DNA of 64,000 nt from Bradyrhizobium sp. JYMT SZCCT0180 (GCF_018130165.1 NZ_JAFCLZ010000003.1:248001-312000); one strand, 5' to 3'. Shown: positions 20,529 to 30,154, counted from the stretch's first letter. Program-made: numbers and translations. The notes: generated from the sequence alone by a model not told the origin.

Positions 20529-20696
20529 CTAGCTCCAGAACGATGGGCGGTTAAATCCGCTCCAGGCTTTGCCGAGCGTGGCGGCGTAATATTCCTCGCG
20601 CTCGCGTTCAAATTTTTCCTGTGTGGCCTTGAAGCTCGCGACGCGTGCTGCGATTTCCTCGCGCGCACGCGCGAGCCTGTCGTCCTGTTCGTTCAT
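20529..20696 (-). CDS. 55-residue charged helical protein
   Basis: NEQDDRLARAREEIAARVAS, then FKATQEKFEREREEYYAATLGKAWSGFNRPSFWS. AAGGATGGG precedes the ATG and a terminator follows. Coiled-coil-like with an aromatic C-terminus. Family not recognised. Confidence 0.65.
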   Translation of the reverse strand: MNEQDDRLARAREEIAARVASFKATQEKFEREREEYYAATLGKAWSGFNRPSFWS

Positions 20697-20889
20697 TGCC
20701 CATCCTTTTTGGAGTCGTGTTTTTGAGTCGTCCCGGTTGCCATTGACGGTTGCGATTGGGGCGTGAATTGGGAAGCCGCGTTGCGGGATTGTGGTCGTCT
20801 GTTTGCAAAGCGATGGCGGTGGATAAGGCCGGCGCGCCGCTTGTTGCTTGCGCACCTTCCCGGTAGCGACAGGCAAACCGGAGGTTCCA

Positions 20890-21126
20890 ATGGCAAAGAT
20901 CGATCTGGATTCGCTGAGCATCGAAGAACTCGCCGCACTGCGCGAGCACGCCACCGACAAGCTGTTCGAGAAGGTCGCCGCACGCCGCGCCGAGCTCGAG
21001 GCGGAACTGGAAAAGCTCGCGCAGTACGGCAAGCCTGCGAAGAAAACGGAGAGCGCGCCCGTCGCCAAGGTCAAGAAGACCGAAGAGGTGCGGGAACCCA
21101 AGGAACCCGTCGCCAAAGCCGCTTGA
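20890..21126 (+). CDS. Short H-NS-like oligomerisation-domain protein
   Basis: 78 residues. The first half (IDLDSLSIEELAALREHATD, KLFEKVAARRAELEAELEKLAQ) resembles the N-terminal coiled-coil of Rhizobiales H-NS family proteins. The second half is Lys/Glu/Pro/Ala-rich (KKTESAPVAKVKKTEEVREP) and the DNA-binding C-domain of H-NS is absent. It could cap or poison H-NS filaments, but that is inference. CGGAGG lies 5 nt before the ATG. Confidence 0.65.
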   Translation: MAKIDLDSLSIEELAALREHATDKLFEKVAARRAELEAELEKLAQYGKPAKKTESAPVAKVKKTEEVREPKEPVAKAA

Positions 21127-21290
21127 TGATGCCTGCCCGGTGGCGCGCGGCTGATGTTCGGTCGTGCGGGGCCGACCGAACAGCCGATCCGATTAGCCGC
21201 GCTATCGTCGGCGCGGCCAATTTTGTTTGACGTGTTTTCCGTTGCGGGGCAGGCTTCCTCTTGGAAATGCTTTGAAAATCGGATGCTCAC

Positions 21291-22052
21291 GTGATCGCAC
21301 CAGACCTTCGCAGCGGCGTCGAACAGCTCGGCAACATGATCGCCGAGGCATCGTCCGTCGTTCCCTTTACCGGCGCCGGCATCTCGACCGAATGCGGCAT
21401 TCCCGATTTCCGCTCGCCTGGTGGATTGTGGACTCGCAATCGTCCGATTCCGTTCGACGAGTTCGTCGCCAGTTCCGACGCCCGTGACGAGGCTTGGCGG
21501 CGGCGCTTTGCGATGGAGCCGACCTTTGCCGCGGCGAAGCCCGGCCGCGGGCATCGGGCGCTGGCCTCGCTCTACAAGGCCGGCAAAATCCCCGCGATCA
21601 TCACCCAGAACATCGACAATCTGCACCAGGCGTCCGGTTTCAAGGCCGACGACGTGGTCGAACTGCACGGCAACACCACCTACGCCCGCTGCATCGGCTG
21701 CGGGCAGGCCTACGATCTGCCCTGGGTCAAAGCGCGCTTTGACGAGACCGGCGGCGCGCCCGATTGCACGGTTTGCGACGAACCGGTCAAGACCGCGACC
21801 ATTTCGTTTGGACAGGCAATGCCGGAAGACGCTATGCGCCGCGCCACGGAACTGGCCCAGCATTGCGACCTGTTCCTCGCCATCGGATCCTCGCTAGTGG
21901 TTTGGCCGGCCGCAGGTTTTCCGCTGATGGCCAAGAACGCCGGCGCCAGACTCGTCATCATCAACAACGAGCCGACCGAACAGGACGATGTCGCCGATCT
22001 CGTGATCCGGCACGACATCGGAGAGACGCTTGGACCGTTTGTAGGCAATTGA
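21291..22052 (+). CDS. cobB: Sir2-family NAD-dependent deacylase
   Basis: 253 residues with sirtuin motifs: PFTGAGISTECGIPDFRSPGG, TQNIDNLHQASG, VELHGNTTYARC and a zinc site of four cysteines (CIGCG then CTVCD). Removes acyl groups from lysines using NAD. The start is GTG at 21291; no ATG lies upstream in frame near it. Monocistronic. Confidence 0.9.
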   Translation: MIAPDLRSGVEQLGNMIAEASSVVPFTGAGISTECGIPDFRSPGGLWTRNRPIPFDEFVASSDARDEAWRRRFAMEPTFAAAKPGRGHRALASLYKAGKIPAIITQNIDNLHQASGFKADDVVELHGNTTYARCIGCGQAYDLPWVKARFDETGGAPDCTVCDEPVKTATISFGQAMPEDAMRRATELAQHCDLFLAIGSSLVVWPAAGFPLMAKNAGARLVIINNEPTEQDDVADLVIRHDIGETLGPFVGN

Positions 22053-22251
22053 ATTGCAATTGATTCGAGGCTTGCAAGCCTGTTCATAGTTCCCGCCTCA
22101 ATTGTTTTTTTAGCTATGCGCCGCATGCGGGAGTGTTATCTTTTGATTCGAGAGATTCGCGCGGCGTTATCATGAGTGGTCATGGATGGGCGCGTGTTCC
22201 GGTCCGCTACGGCGATAGCGGGCCGCATTTGAATGTGTGAGGTCCGGGGTC

Positions 22252-22917
22252 ATGGGGTCGGACGGATTTGAGTCCAAGAAGCTCGGGGGGCCGCCGTCAG
22301 GCGGGACAGGGCAGAACAGGCTTGGACCAGGTGAATATTCTACCGGCGCCGAGCGCGATCCGGGGATGGATGCTCTCTCTGGTCTCGGCGAAGCGGCTGC
22401 GAACCTGGTCGAAATATCCGGCGTCATCAAATGGTTTGACGCCTCTAAAGGTTACGGCTTCATCGTTCCCGACAATGGCTGGCCCGACGTGCTGCTGCAC
22501 GTCACGGTGCTGCGCCGCGATGGTTATCAGACCGCGTATGAGGGTGCGCGGCTGGTGGTTGAATGCGTGCAACGCGCCAAGGGCTATCAGGCCTTCCGCA
22601 TCGTCTCGATGGATGAGTCTACCGCGATCCATCCGGCGCAGATGCTGCCGCCGCGGACCCATGTCAGCGTTACGCCGACTTCAGGTCTGGAGCGCGCACA
22701 GGTCAAATGGTTCAACCGGCTGCGCGGTTTCGGCTTCCTGACCTGCGGCGAAGGGACGCCTGACATCTTCGTGCACATGGAGACGCTGCGCCGCTTCGGC
22801 ATGACCGAGCTGCGGCCTGGCCAGTATGTGCTGGTGCGGTTCGGGCCCGGCTCCAAGGGCATGATGGCCGCGGAGATCCACCCCGAGACCGGGCCGTCGG
22901 CGCTGTCGTCGCACTAG
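22252..22917 (+). CDS. Double cold-shock-domain protein
   Basis: 221 residues with two CSDs: GVIKWFDASKGYGFIVPDNG around residues 57-76 and AQVKWFNRLRGFGFLTCGEG around 149-168, each with RNP1-like (KGYGFI, RGFGFL) and RNP2-like (VLLHV, IFVHM) motifs. Two-domain Csp proteins are typical of alphaproteobacteria. The ATG at 22252 has GAGG upstream; a GTG at 22237 is in frame. Followed by a DUF192 gene, a usual pairing in this group. Confidence 0.88.
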   Translation: MGSDGFESKKLGGPPSGGTGQNRLGPGEYSTGAERDPGMDALSGLGEAAANLVEISGVIKWFDASKGYGFIVPDNGWPDVLLHVTVLRRDGYQTAYEGARLVVECVQRAKGYQAFRIVSMDESTAIHPAQMLPPRTHVSVTPTSGLERAQVKWFNRLRGFGFLTCGEGTPDIFVHMETLRRFGMTELRPGQYVLVRFGPGSKGMMAAEIHPETGPSALSSH

Positions 22918-23060
22918 CTGTCCATATCCGCTGTTCGGCCTGTCACCTGACGGAATCGTGAGCCGGACGGGGCGTGTGCGTGCGCCGGCCTCTGGCCTTT
23001 GCCGCAATCATCGGGTTAGGATTTCCCGGCAATGGCCCCCAAATCCCCTGGATCATCCTG

Positions 23061-23579
23061 ATGTCCGGCGTGAGTGCTGTGATGAATTTGGTTTCGATGG
23101 TTGCGCGGACCGGTCGGCGCGGACGGTTGGTGACGTCGCTGATCGTCGCGCTCGGCATGTTAGGCGTGCTTTGCGCAAGCCCATCCGCGCGTGCCGCGAG
23201 CTTTCAGCCGCTCGAGATCGCCACCAAATCCGGCGTCCATGTGTTCTCGGTCGAGATGGCGACGACCGAGAAGGAGAAGGAAACCGGGCTGATGCACCGC
23301 AAGGAATTGCCCGACGGCAAAGGCATGCTGTTCGATTTCTCTCCCGAACAGCAGATCTCGATGTGGATGAAGAACACCTACATCTCGCTCGACATGATCT
23401 TCATCAGTGCCGACGGCCGCATCCTGCGGATCGCGGAAAATACCGAGCCGATGTCGACCAAGATCATCTCGTCGGGCGGGCTTGCCAAAGGCGTGCTGGA
23501 GGTGATCGCCGGCACGGCACAGAAATACGGCATCCGGCCCGGCGACCGGGTGGCCCACCCCCTGTTCAACGGCCGATAG
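23061..23579 (+). CDS. DUF192 family exported protein
   Basis: About 172 residues: an N-terminal hydrophobic export signal (VTSLIVALGMLGVLCASPSARA) and a DUF192 domain (TTEKEKETGLMHRKELPDGKG, MWMKNTYISLDMIFI, VLEVIAGTAQKYGI, GDRV). Function unknown. The frame is open to 22974 and contains several ATGs (23061, 23082), so the exact start is uncertain. Confidence 0.85.
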   Translation: MSGVSAVMNLVSMVARTGRRGRLVTSLIVALGMLGVLCASPSARAASFQPLEIATKSGVHVFSVEMATTEKEKETGLMHRKELPDGKGMLFDFSPEQQISMWMKNTYISLDMIFISADGRILRIAENTEPMSTKIISSGGLAKGVLEVIAGTAQKYGIRPGDRVAHPLFNGR

Positions 23580-23775
23580 GGCATAGAGCCGCCAGCGCGT
23601 TCCTGCACCCGTTCGGCGCGCCATGGGCGGTCCGCTCATGGCCCGGACACAAAATATCGAAAACAACCCCATGCAAAGTTAGAACGGCCCGCGGCAATGA
23701 GCCTACGCCAGGCCGCCCAGCGCCTTGCTGGCGGCGGTCCAAGCGTGTATCGACGTGTCCATTCCCAGCACCAAA

Positions 23776-23852
23776 CGGGGTATAGCGCAGCCTGGTAGCG
23801 CGGCAGTTTTGGGTACTGCAGGTCGTTGGTTCGAATCCAGCTGCCCCGACCA
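23776..23852 (+). tRNA. tRNA-Pro(TGG)
   Basis: Acceptor CGGGGTA/TGCCCCG with one G-U, Pro-type D-arm (TAGCGCAGCCTGGTAGCGC), loop TTTGGGT (TGG), T-arm GTTGG TTCGAAT CCAGC, A73, CCA encoded. Confidence 0.95.
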
Positions 23853-23968
23853 AACAAGATATTGAATTGGCTTGGTAATTTCACTGGCTCCCAAGCCTGC
23901 GCGCCTGCCCGACGCTCGGACGCGCATCTCGCTGATCGAGCACCGCAATCGCGGGGGAGAGGCCGCCG

Positions 23969-24742
23969 TTACCGCTGCGAGGCCTGCCATGCCAGCAGGC
24001 GATGTTCGGCCATCGACATCGCCACCGACGTTACGTAGCCGGTCACGCCGAGCAGGATGACGCCGGCGAAAAGATCGGCCGAGCGGAAGGCGCGGGCCGA
24101 GAGCAGCACCCAATGGCCGAGACCGTCGAGGCCGGCGAGGATTTCGCAGACCACGGAGAGGATCAGAGCCACCGTCAGGCTAAGGCGCATGCCGGCCAAA
24201 ATGTCGGGACTGGCCGACGGCAGTGCGACCTTGAAAATCACCGCCAGTCTGGACATCTGCAGTGACCGCGCCACCTCGTAGAGCCGCGGCTCGACTGCGG
24301 CAAAACCATGGATGGTCGCCAGCATGATCGGCCAGATCGCGCCGAACGCGATCACGAACAGCGCCATCGCCTGCGTCAGCCCCAGCATCGCAATCGCGAC
24401 CGGGATGATCGCCGATACCGGCAACGGCCGCAAAAACTCCAGCGACGGCGCGACATAGGTCCGCATTATCCGCGACGAGCCGATGATAGCGCCGATCGCG
24501 ATGCCGGCGATCGATGCGGCGAGCCAGCCATAGGCCATGTGCTCGAGCGTACCGGCGAGCTTGCTCCAGAGATCGCCGTTGGAAAATCCGCGCACCAGCG
24601 AGGCCCAGGCCCGGTCCGGGCCCGGCAGGAACACCGGGGAGACCAGCTTCAGATTGGCGATCAATTGCCACAGCGCAATGAAGGAGGCGGCGACCGCAAA
24701 GCTTGCGGCGCGCCAGAGCCAGATCGTCGCGTGGCGGTTCAT
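23969..24742 (-). CDS. ABC transporter permease (NitT/TauT type)
   Basis: 257 residues, about six spans, with the EAA-loop region (RLYEVARSLQMSRLAVIFKVALPSASPDILAG) of the SsuC/TauC permease family. The start overlaps the stop of the upstream permease gene by four bases. Last gene of a five-gene minus-strand operon that ends next to tRNA-Pro. Confidence 0.9.
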   Translation of the reverse strand: MNRHATIWLWRAASFAVAASFIALWQLIANLKLVSPVFLPGPDRAWASLVRGFSNGDLWSKLAGTLEHMAYGWLAASIAGIAIGAIIGSSRIMRTYVAPSLEFLRPLPVSAIIPVAIAMLGLTQAMALFVIAFGAIWPIMLATIHGFAAVEPRLYEVARSLQMSRLAVIFKVALPSASPDILAGMRLSLTVALILSVVCEILAGLDGLGHWVLLSARAFRSADLFAGVILLGVTGYVTSVAMSMAEHRLLAWQASQR

Positions 24743-25515
24743 GCGCTGTCTCCACTCAACGCGGCGCGGCCGAAAAGGCGGTGCTGCGCCACCACCAGCA
24801 GGATATTCAGCGCGTAACCGATGACCCCGATCCAGACCAGATAGGCCAGCATCAGGTCGGGCCGCAGCGCCTGTTGCGCCAGCATGATCCCGGCGCCCAG
24901 CCCCAGCGGATTGATCGCGATTTCGACCGTGACGGCGACGATCAGCGCGATACCGGCCGACAGCCGAAACGCCACGAAGATCCGCGGCAGGGCCGCGGGG
25001 ATGATGATCTTCCAGACCCGCTGCGCAGCGGGTAGCCGCAGCGCCCGCGATACTTCCATCAGCCGCGGTTCGATACTGCGTACCGCCGCCCGGCTCAGGA
25101 TCAGGATCGGCCAGACGCAGGCGAATGCTACGATCACGATTTCCATGCGATAGCCGAAACCGAGCGCGATCAGCGCGATCGGCAGCAAGGCGATCGACGG
25201 GATCGGCCGGATTGCCTCGACCGTCACCTCCATCAGTCGGTTGAGCGTGTCCGAAATCCCGAAGGCAATGCCGAGCGCCAGCCCGATGACGGTGCCGATC
25301 GCGAGGCCCGCAAAGGCCGAGAACAGCGTGTCGCGCGTTGCTGTGAGGATGGAGAAGTCGGCAAAGGCGCCGGCGAGCGCCAAAATGATCTCGCTTGGTG
25401 GCGCCAGGCTGTCGCTTTGCAGATGCGTCGCGCGCGCCCAGGCTTCGAAGGCGAGCAACACCGCCAGCGGCAATATCAGCGCCTTGCCCTTCTCCTTGGC
25501 TTGGTCCGTCGTCAC
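24739..25515 (-). CDS. ABC transporter permease (NitT/TauT type)
   Basis: 258 residues with the same fold as its neighbour (EPRLMEVSRALRLPAAQRVWKIIIPAALPRI is the EAA loop). The two permeases probably form a heterodimer. ATGA overlaps at both ends tie it to the ATPase and the second permease. Confidence 0.9.
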   Translation of the reverse strand: MTTDQAKEKGKALILPLAVLLAFEAWARATHLQSDSLAPPSEIILALAGAFADFSILTATRDTLFSAFAGLAIGTVIGLALGIAFGISDTLNRLMEVTVEAIRPIPSIALLPIALIALGFGYRMEIVIVAFACVWPILILSRAAVRSIEPRLMEVSRALRLPAAQRVWKIIIPAALPRIFVAFRLSAGIALIVAVTVEIAINPLGLGAGIMLAQQALRPDLMLAYLVWIGVIGYALNILLVVAQHRLFGRAALSGDSA

Positions 25516-26315
25516 TGTTCGGTCGCCTTGATGAAGTCGAACAACTGCCGCCGCAAGCGCAGGAATTCCGGGTGTTCGCGGGTCGAAAGCTGATCGCGGG
25601 GCCGCGGCAGATTGACCGCAAGCTCAATGCCGATCCGTCCGGGATGCGGCAACAGGCCGATGACGCGGTCGCCGAGATAGATGGCTTCGTCCAGATCATG
25701 CGTCACGAAGATCACGGTGGCGCCGCTTGCGGCTACCAGCGCCAGCACCTCGTCCTGCAAGCCCTGCCGCGTCATCGCATCGAGCGCGCCGAATGGTTCG
25801 TCCATCAGCAGCGTCTTTGGCTCCTGCGCGAGACAGCGCGCGATCTGCAGCCGCTGCTGCATGCCGCCGGACATTTCGGCGGGATATTTTCCGGCATGGC
25901 CGGGCAGGCCCACCGTGCGCAGCAATTCCTCGATGCGGGCAGGGCGCTCGGCAGAGGGCATCCCGCCCGCTTCGAGCGCCAACGACACATTGCCGGCCGC
26001 GGTGCGCCACGGCAGCAGCGCCTTGCCGTAGTCCTGGAAGACGATGGCGATCTCGCGCCGCGGATGCAGCATCAGCTGGCCGTCGAAATCCACCCTGCCG
26101 CTGGTCGGCTGGTAGAGTCCCGCCGCCAGACGCAGCGCGGTGGTCTTGCCGCAACCGGACGCTCCGACGACGCAGAGGAATTCGCCGGCCCGGACGCCAA
26201 GGCTCAAATTCTCGATAATGGTCTTGCCGCCGAGCTGGAGCGTAACCTCCGTGAACGCAATCTGCGGTCTCGGTTGGCCGGGAATGACTTCGAAGCGTTT
26301 TGCGGCATTTGCCAT
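25512..26315 (-). CDS. ABC transporter ATPase (NitT/TauT type)
   Basis: 267 residues with Walker A GASGCGKTT, signature MSGGMQQRLQIARCL, Walker B TLLMDEPFGALD and the H-switch VTHDLDEA. The start at 26315 follows the GntR stop by 4 nt; an in-frame ATG at 26336 would overlap the regulator gene. Confidence 0.92.
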   Translation of the reverse strand: MANAAKRFEVIPGQPRPQIAFTEVTLQLGGKTIIENLSLGVRAGEFLCVVGASGCGKTTALRLAAGLYQPTSGRVDFDGQLMLHPRREIAIVFQDYGKALLPWRTAAGNVSLALEAGGMPSAERPARIEELLRTVGLPGHAGKYPAEMSGGMQQRLQIARCLAQEPKTLLMDEPFGALDAMTRQGLQDEVLALVAASGATVIFVTHDLDEAIYLGDRVIGLLPHPGRIGIELAVNLPRPRDQLSTREHPEFLRLRRQLFDFIKATEQ

Positions 26316-26319
26316 TGCG

Positions 26320-27018
26320 TCAGCTCTCGCTTCCATTGGGGTAGACGATATCGATCGTCGAACGCAGATGCGCCTCCAGCATCGCCTGCGCGCCGGCGAT
26401 ATCGCGGGATAGAACGCGGTCGGCGAGCAATTGGTGGACGCGTACGAATTTCTTGCCGCTCTCGAGGGAGCGCATCATCACGCGGCGATAGCGGTAGGCC
26501 TGGTCGTAGAGATCGGAATGCGCGGCCAGCAGCCGCCTGGAGCCGCAGCCGGTCAGTAGCGCGGTGTGGAAACCCTTGTGCAGCCGGTCGAAATCCTCGG
26601 CGCCTTCGCGGAATTCATCGCCGGTCCGCTCGATGTGCCGGCGCATCTGGTGCAGCGTGCTGACGATGCCGGCCTCCCAGGCATCGTCGCCATGGGTAAT
26701 CGCCAGCTTGATCGCCTCGATCTCGACCGCGGTCCGCATCACGGTGATATCGTGCAGATCCTCGCGGCTGACGTCTGCAACGCGAAAGCCGCGCTGTCCG
26801 GTTCCGACGATCAGGCCGCGCGACATCAGCCGCGACAATCCTTCGCGCAGCGGCGTCGCGCCGATCTCATAGCGCTGGACCAGATCGATGATCCCAAGCC
26901 GCGATCCCGGCGCGAGATGCCCGGCCAGTATGTCGTGCTCGACCAGCGTGGCCGCGCGCTCGCTTAAGGTTGCGGCCTCAGTCGCGGGTTGGGTCGCATT
27001 GCGCTCGGTAGTCGACAT
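26320..27018 (-). CDS. GntR-family regulator, FCD subfamily
   Basis: 232 residues: N-terminal winged helix (LIDLVQRYEIGATPLREGLSRLMSRGLI type) and an FCD ligand domain with RTAVEIEAIKLA, DFDRLHKGFHTALL and VHQLLADRVLSRD. FCD regulators answer to organic acids. It sits between the binding-protein and ATPase genes, so it probably controls this operon and perhaps the divergent catabolic pair. Confidence 0.88.
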   Translation of the reverse strand: MSTTERNATQPATEAATLSERAATLVEHDILAGHLAPGSRLGIIDLVQRYEIGATPLREGLSRLMSRGLIVGTGQRGFRVADVSREDLHDITVMRTAVEIEAIKLAITHGDDAWEAGIVSTLHQMRRHIERTGDEFREGAEDFDRLHKGFHTALLTGCGSRRLLAAHSDLYDQAYRYRRVMMRSLESGKKFVRVHQLLADRVLSRDIAGAQAMLEAHLRSTIDIVYPNGSES

Positions 27019-27028
27019 TGCAACAGCC

Positions 27029-27958
27029 TCATTTCAGGACCAGTTTGGCGGTATCGAGCCTGGATTGCAGCATTTTCTGCGACGACATTACCTCGATCCA
27101 CCAGCTCAACTGCTCGGGCTTGAGCACCGGCTCGGATTGGTTCGGGGGCGTCGCCTTGACCAGTTCGATCGGCTGCTTGGTGAATTTGGCAATCGACGCG
27201 GAGGCCTTTTCGCGATCGCCATTGACGATCAGCGCGGATTCAGCGATCGCATCGCGAAATTTCTTGATCGCGACGGCGTTCTTGTCGGCCCATTCGCGGG
27301 ATGCCGCGTAGAAAATGATCGGCTCGGTGCGCGCGAGCTCGGCTGCATAACGCGCGCCGACCGAGCCCAATCCTGCGTTGATCATACGCGTCACGAACGG
27401 CTCGGCCGTGAGCACGGCATCGACGCCGCCTGATTTGATGATGTCGGCCATGGTCGGGAAGGTGACCTCGACGAAATTGACGCGTCTGGGATCGACACCT
27501 TTGTCCACCAGCCACTTTACGAACAGCACGTGCAGGAAGGCGTTGAGGCCTGGCGCGCCGACTTTCTTGCCGACGAAATCCTTCGGCTCCTTGATGGTAA
27601 TGCCGTTGCGGACGAAGGCGGCGATGCTGTCCTGGTTCACCGGGCTCATCACGCTCGCGCCGGCGATGGCGACGAGGTCGAGGCCGCCGTCGACGGCCTG
27701 CAGGAACACGGTCGAGGTTGGACCACCGATCTGAATCGAATTGGAAAGGATCGCGGCGGGGATGTTCGAATTGATGCCGATCGGCGTCATCTCGACTTCA
27801 AGCCCGTGCTTTTTGAAGATGCCTTCGTCGACCGCAACCATGGCGGAGGCGCAATCCGACGTCGCCGTGCAACCAACCTGAATCTTGGCCTGCGCGACGG
27901 CAGCTCCCGTCAGCGCGAGGGTGACCGCAAAGGTTGCAAGGATCGTTTTCACCGCCAT
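27029..27958 (-). CDS. ABC transporter substrate-binding protein (NitT/TauT type)
   Basis: 309 residues with signal peptide (ILATFAVTLALTGAAVAQA) and the NMT1/SsuA-like fold (DEGIFKKHGLEVEMTPIG, GVDAVLTAEPFVTRMI). First gene of the operon. Substrate unknown; the divergent genes suggest an organic acid or ring-cleavage intermediate. Confidence 0.88.
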   Translation of the reverse strand: MAVKTILATFAVTLALTGAAVAQAKIQVGCTATSDCASAMVAVDEGIFKKHGLEVEMTPIGINSNIPAAILSNSIQIGGPTSTVFLQAVDGGLDLVAIAGASVMSPVNQDSIAAFVRNGITIKEPKDFVGKKVGAPGLNAFLHVLFVKWLVDKGVDPRRVNFVEVTFPTMADIIKSGGVDAVLTAEPFVTRMINAGLGSVGARYAAELARTEPIIFYAASREWADKNAVAIKKFRDAIAESALIVNGDREKASASIAKFTKQPIELVKATPPNQSEPVLKPEQLSWWIEVMSSQKMLQSRLDTAKLVLK

Positions 27959-28040
27959 CTCCCGGTTTACATTTTTGGTGCTTGATTATCGATATTTTTT
28001 TTGATCATATATTTCATCCAAAAGCAAGAGGGCGCACACA
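27959..28040. promoter_or_regulatory. Divergent promoter region
   Basis: 82 bp of AT-rich sequence between the divergent transporter operon and fumarylacetoacetase-like gene. It contains ATTATCGATATT and TTGATCATATAT, small imperfect palindromes that could be GntR sites. Confidence 0.4.
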
Positions 28041-29024
28041 ATGAAACTCGCAACATTCAAATCCGGCGGTCAGGAAAAGGTCGGGATCGTGCATTCCGGC
28101 GACGGCAAATTGTTCGATCTCGCTGCGGCGGCCAGCCGGAACGGCACCGCCAATCCGGCCTTCGCTTCCATGCTTGCCCTGATCGATGCCGGCGAAGGCG
28201 CGCTCGAACAGGCATCGGCGGTGTTCGACAAGCACGGCAAGGACGAAGCCTTTTCGGTATCAGCTGCAACGGCCGAGATTCTCGCGCCGATCCCGGAGCC
28301 ACGGCAGATGCGGGACGGCATGTCGTTCCCGCTGCACATTCTCCAGGCCCCGCGCGGCCAGCTCAAGCTCGCCGCACGCGCCAGGAACGACATGGCGGAA
28401 CTGGCGCGGATCGAGGCCGAGCCGCTCGGTGAATTGCCGGAGGTCTATCGCAAGCAGCCGATCTACTACATCACCAACCGCTTCAGCGTCCGCGGCACCA
28501 ACACCACCGTAAAGTGGCCGCGCTACAGCCAGGTGATGGACTACGAATGCGAATTCGGCATCATCACGAAAAACAAAGGTGCCAACATTTCCGCCGCAAA
28601 AGCCAAGGATCACATCTTCGGTTATACGATCTTCAACGATTTTTCTGCGCGCGACGCCCAGCGTATCGAAATGGAGGGGCGGCTCGGTCCCGCAAAAGGC
28701 AAGAGTTTCGATGGCGGCAATGTGATGGGACCGTGGATCATCACGCCGGACGAAATCGGAGACCCCTACAAGCTCAAGATGGAAGTGCGCGTCAACGGCG
28801 AGATGCGCTCGCAAGGGGTTTCCGATGGAATGCTGTTTTCATTCGAGGAGATTATCGCACATGTCACCAGGGACGAGACCCTGATGCCCGGCGAATTCAT
28901 CGGCTCCGGCACGGTCGGCAATGGCTGCGGACTGGAACTCGGCTGGTATCTCGAACACGGCGACAGCGTCGAGCTTGAAGTCGAAAAGATCGGTATCCTG
29001 AAGAACCGGGTCGAACGGCAATAG
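28041..29024 (+). CDS. Fumarylacetoacetate hydrolase family protein
   Basis: 327 residues. The FAH fold is shown by YECEFGIITK (metal-binding Glu pair), GYTIFNDFSARDAQ (metal Asp), KSFDGGNVMGPWII, MLFSFEEIIAHVTRDETLMPGEFIGSGTVG. Family members cleave C-C bonds of 1,3-dioxo acids in aromatic catabolism. Paired with the cyclase gene 57 nt downstream; together they may process a ring-derived acid brought in by the divergent ABC transporter. Confidence 0.88.
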   Translation: MKLATFKSGGQEKVGIVHSGDGKLFDLAAAASRNGTANPAFASMLALIDAGEGALEQASAVFDKHGKDEAFSVSAATAEILAPIPEPRQMRDGMSFPLHILQAPRGQLKLAARARNDMAELARIEAEPLGELPEVYRKQPIYYITNRFSVRGTNTTVKWPRYSQVMDYECEFGIITKNKGANISAAKAKDHIFGYTIFNDFSARDAQRIEMEGRLGPAKGKSFDGGNVMGPWIITPDEIGDPYKLKMEVRVNGEMRSQGVSDGMLFSFEEIIAHVTRDETLMPGEFIGSGTVGNGCGLELGWYLEHGDSVELEVEKIGILKNRVERQ

Positions 29025-29081
29025 GCTGCCGCGACCACGCCAGCACAACAAGAACCAAAAACATTCAGCGAGGAAACGCCA

Positions 29082-29858
29082 ATGGCGCGCAAGTTGATCG
29101 ACATCTCCGTTCCCCTGCAAAACGATGTACCGGCCGATCCGCCGGGCGGTCATCCGACCATCCAGTACATCGACCATCAGCAGGGCCTGCCGCGCATGCT
29201 GCAGTTCTTTGACGGGCTGAAGGCCGAAGACCTGCCGGACGGGCAGGGCTGGGCGGTCGAGCAGGTTCAGCTCTCGACCCACAACGGCACGCATCTGGAT
29301 GCGCCCTGGCACTTCCATCCCACCATGAACCGCGGTGAGCGATCCTGGACCATCGACGAAGTGCCGCTGGAATGGTGCCTGCAGCCGGGGGTGAAGCTCG
29401 ACTTCCGGCATTTTGCCGACGGATATGTGGCGACCGCCAGGGACGTGGAGAACGAGCTCAAGCGTATCGGTCACACGCTGTCGCCGCTGGAAATCGTGGT
29501 GGTCAATACCAGCGCCGGCGTCAAATACGGCCGGCAGGATTACGTCACCTCGGGCTGCGGCATGGGCTATGAGGCGACCATGTATCTTCTGGAGCGCGGC
29601 GTGCGGCTGACCGGAATCGATGGCTGGAGCTGGGATGCGCCGTTCGTCTACACCGCAAAGAAATATGCCGAGACCAAGGATGCCAGCCTGATCTGGGAAG
29701 GCCACAAGGCCGGCCGTCACATCGGCTATTGCCACATCGAGAAGTTGCACAACCTCGAGCAACTGCCATCGACCGGATTCATGGTGTCCTGTTTCCCGGT
29801 GAAAATCGAACGTGCCTCGGCGGGCTGGACGCGGGCCGTCGCTATTCTCGACGAGTAG
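29082..29858 (+). CDS. Cyclase / kynurenine formamidase-like metal hydrolase
   Basis: 258 residues with the metal motif HNGTHLDAPWHF (HxGTHxDxPxH) around residue 67 and GIDGWSWDAPFVYT near residue 180. This family hydrolyses amides or esters of aromatic compounds. An SD (GAGG) precedes the ATG. The context points to aromatic catabolism, not to tryptophan breakdown specifically, since no kynureninase is near. Confidence 0.85.
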   Translation: MARKLIDISVPLQNDVPADPPGGHPTIQYIDHQQGLPRMLQFFDGLKAEDLPDGQGWAVEQVQLSTHNGTHLDAPWHFHPTMNRGERSWTIDEVPLEWCLQPGVKLDFRHFADGYVATARDVENELKRIGHTLSPLEIVVVNTSAGVKYGRQDYVTSGCGMGYEATMYLLERGVRLTGIDGWSWDAPFVYTAKKYAETKDASLIWEGHKAGRHIGYCHIEKLHNLEQLPSTGFMVSCFPVKIERASAGWTRAVAILDE

Positions 29859-30120
29859 CTCGATCGCCAGCGAGAAAGGCCGAGAGGAATTTCATGATGG
29901 AATGCCTCCAGCCTGTTGGCAGATGCGTCTGCGGGAGTGAGTCCGCTTTGTCGAGCTAAGCCCGCGCCGCGGCTCCAACCTCGTGGGGCACTGGTACTGA
30001 CCACAGCGGGCGCGTGCCGCAACGCGGACACTGCGCATGTCGATTGAGCGCAGCGCGCTCATGCCAGACCTGAGGTCAAGCCAAGCCACCTGTTGCGCGG
30101 TAGAAGTTTCAAATTTGCGC
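29859..30120. other. Intergenic region, no gene seen
   Basis: 262 bp after the cyclase gene. Short frames are open on both strands, none with SD and coding-like composition. Confidence 0.5.
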
Positions 30121-30154
30121 CAAAGAAAAAGGCGTGCCGGTTGTCCGGCACACC
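30121..30154 (-). terminator. Terminator of the Gly/Arg/Tyr-rich protein gene
   Basis: GGTGTGCCGG/CCGGCACGCC stem (loop ACAA) followed by TTTTT on the minus strand. Confidence 0.85.

Noticed and set aside
23969..25699. Single 576-codon frame covering both ABC permeases and part of the ATPase
   Set aside because: The true frames of the second permease and the ATPase are different and carry all the family motifs; only the last 257 codons of this frame are real (first permease).
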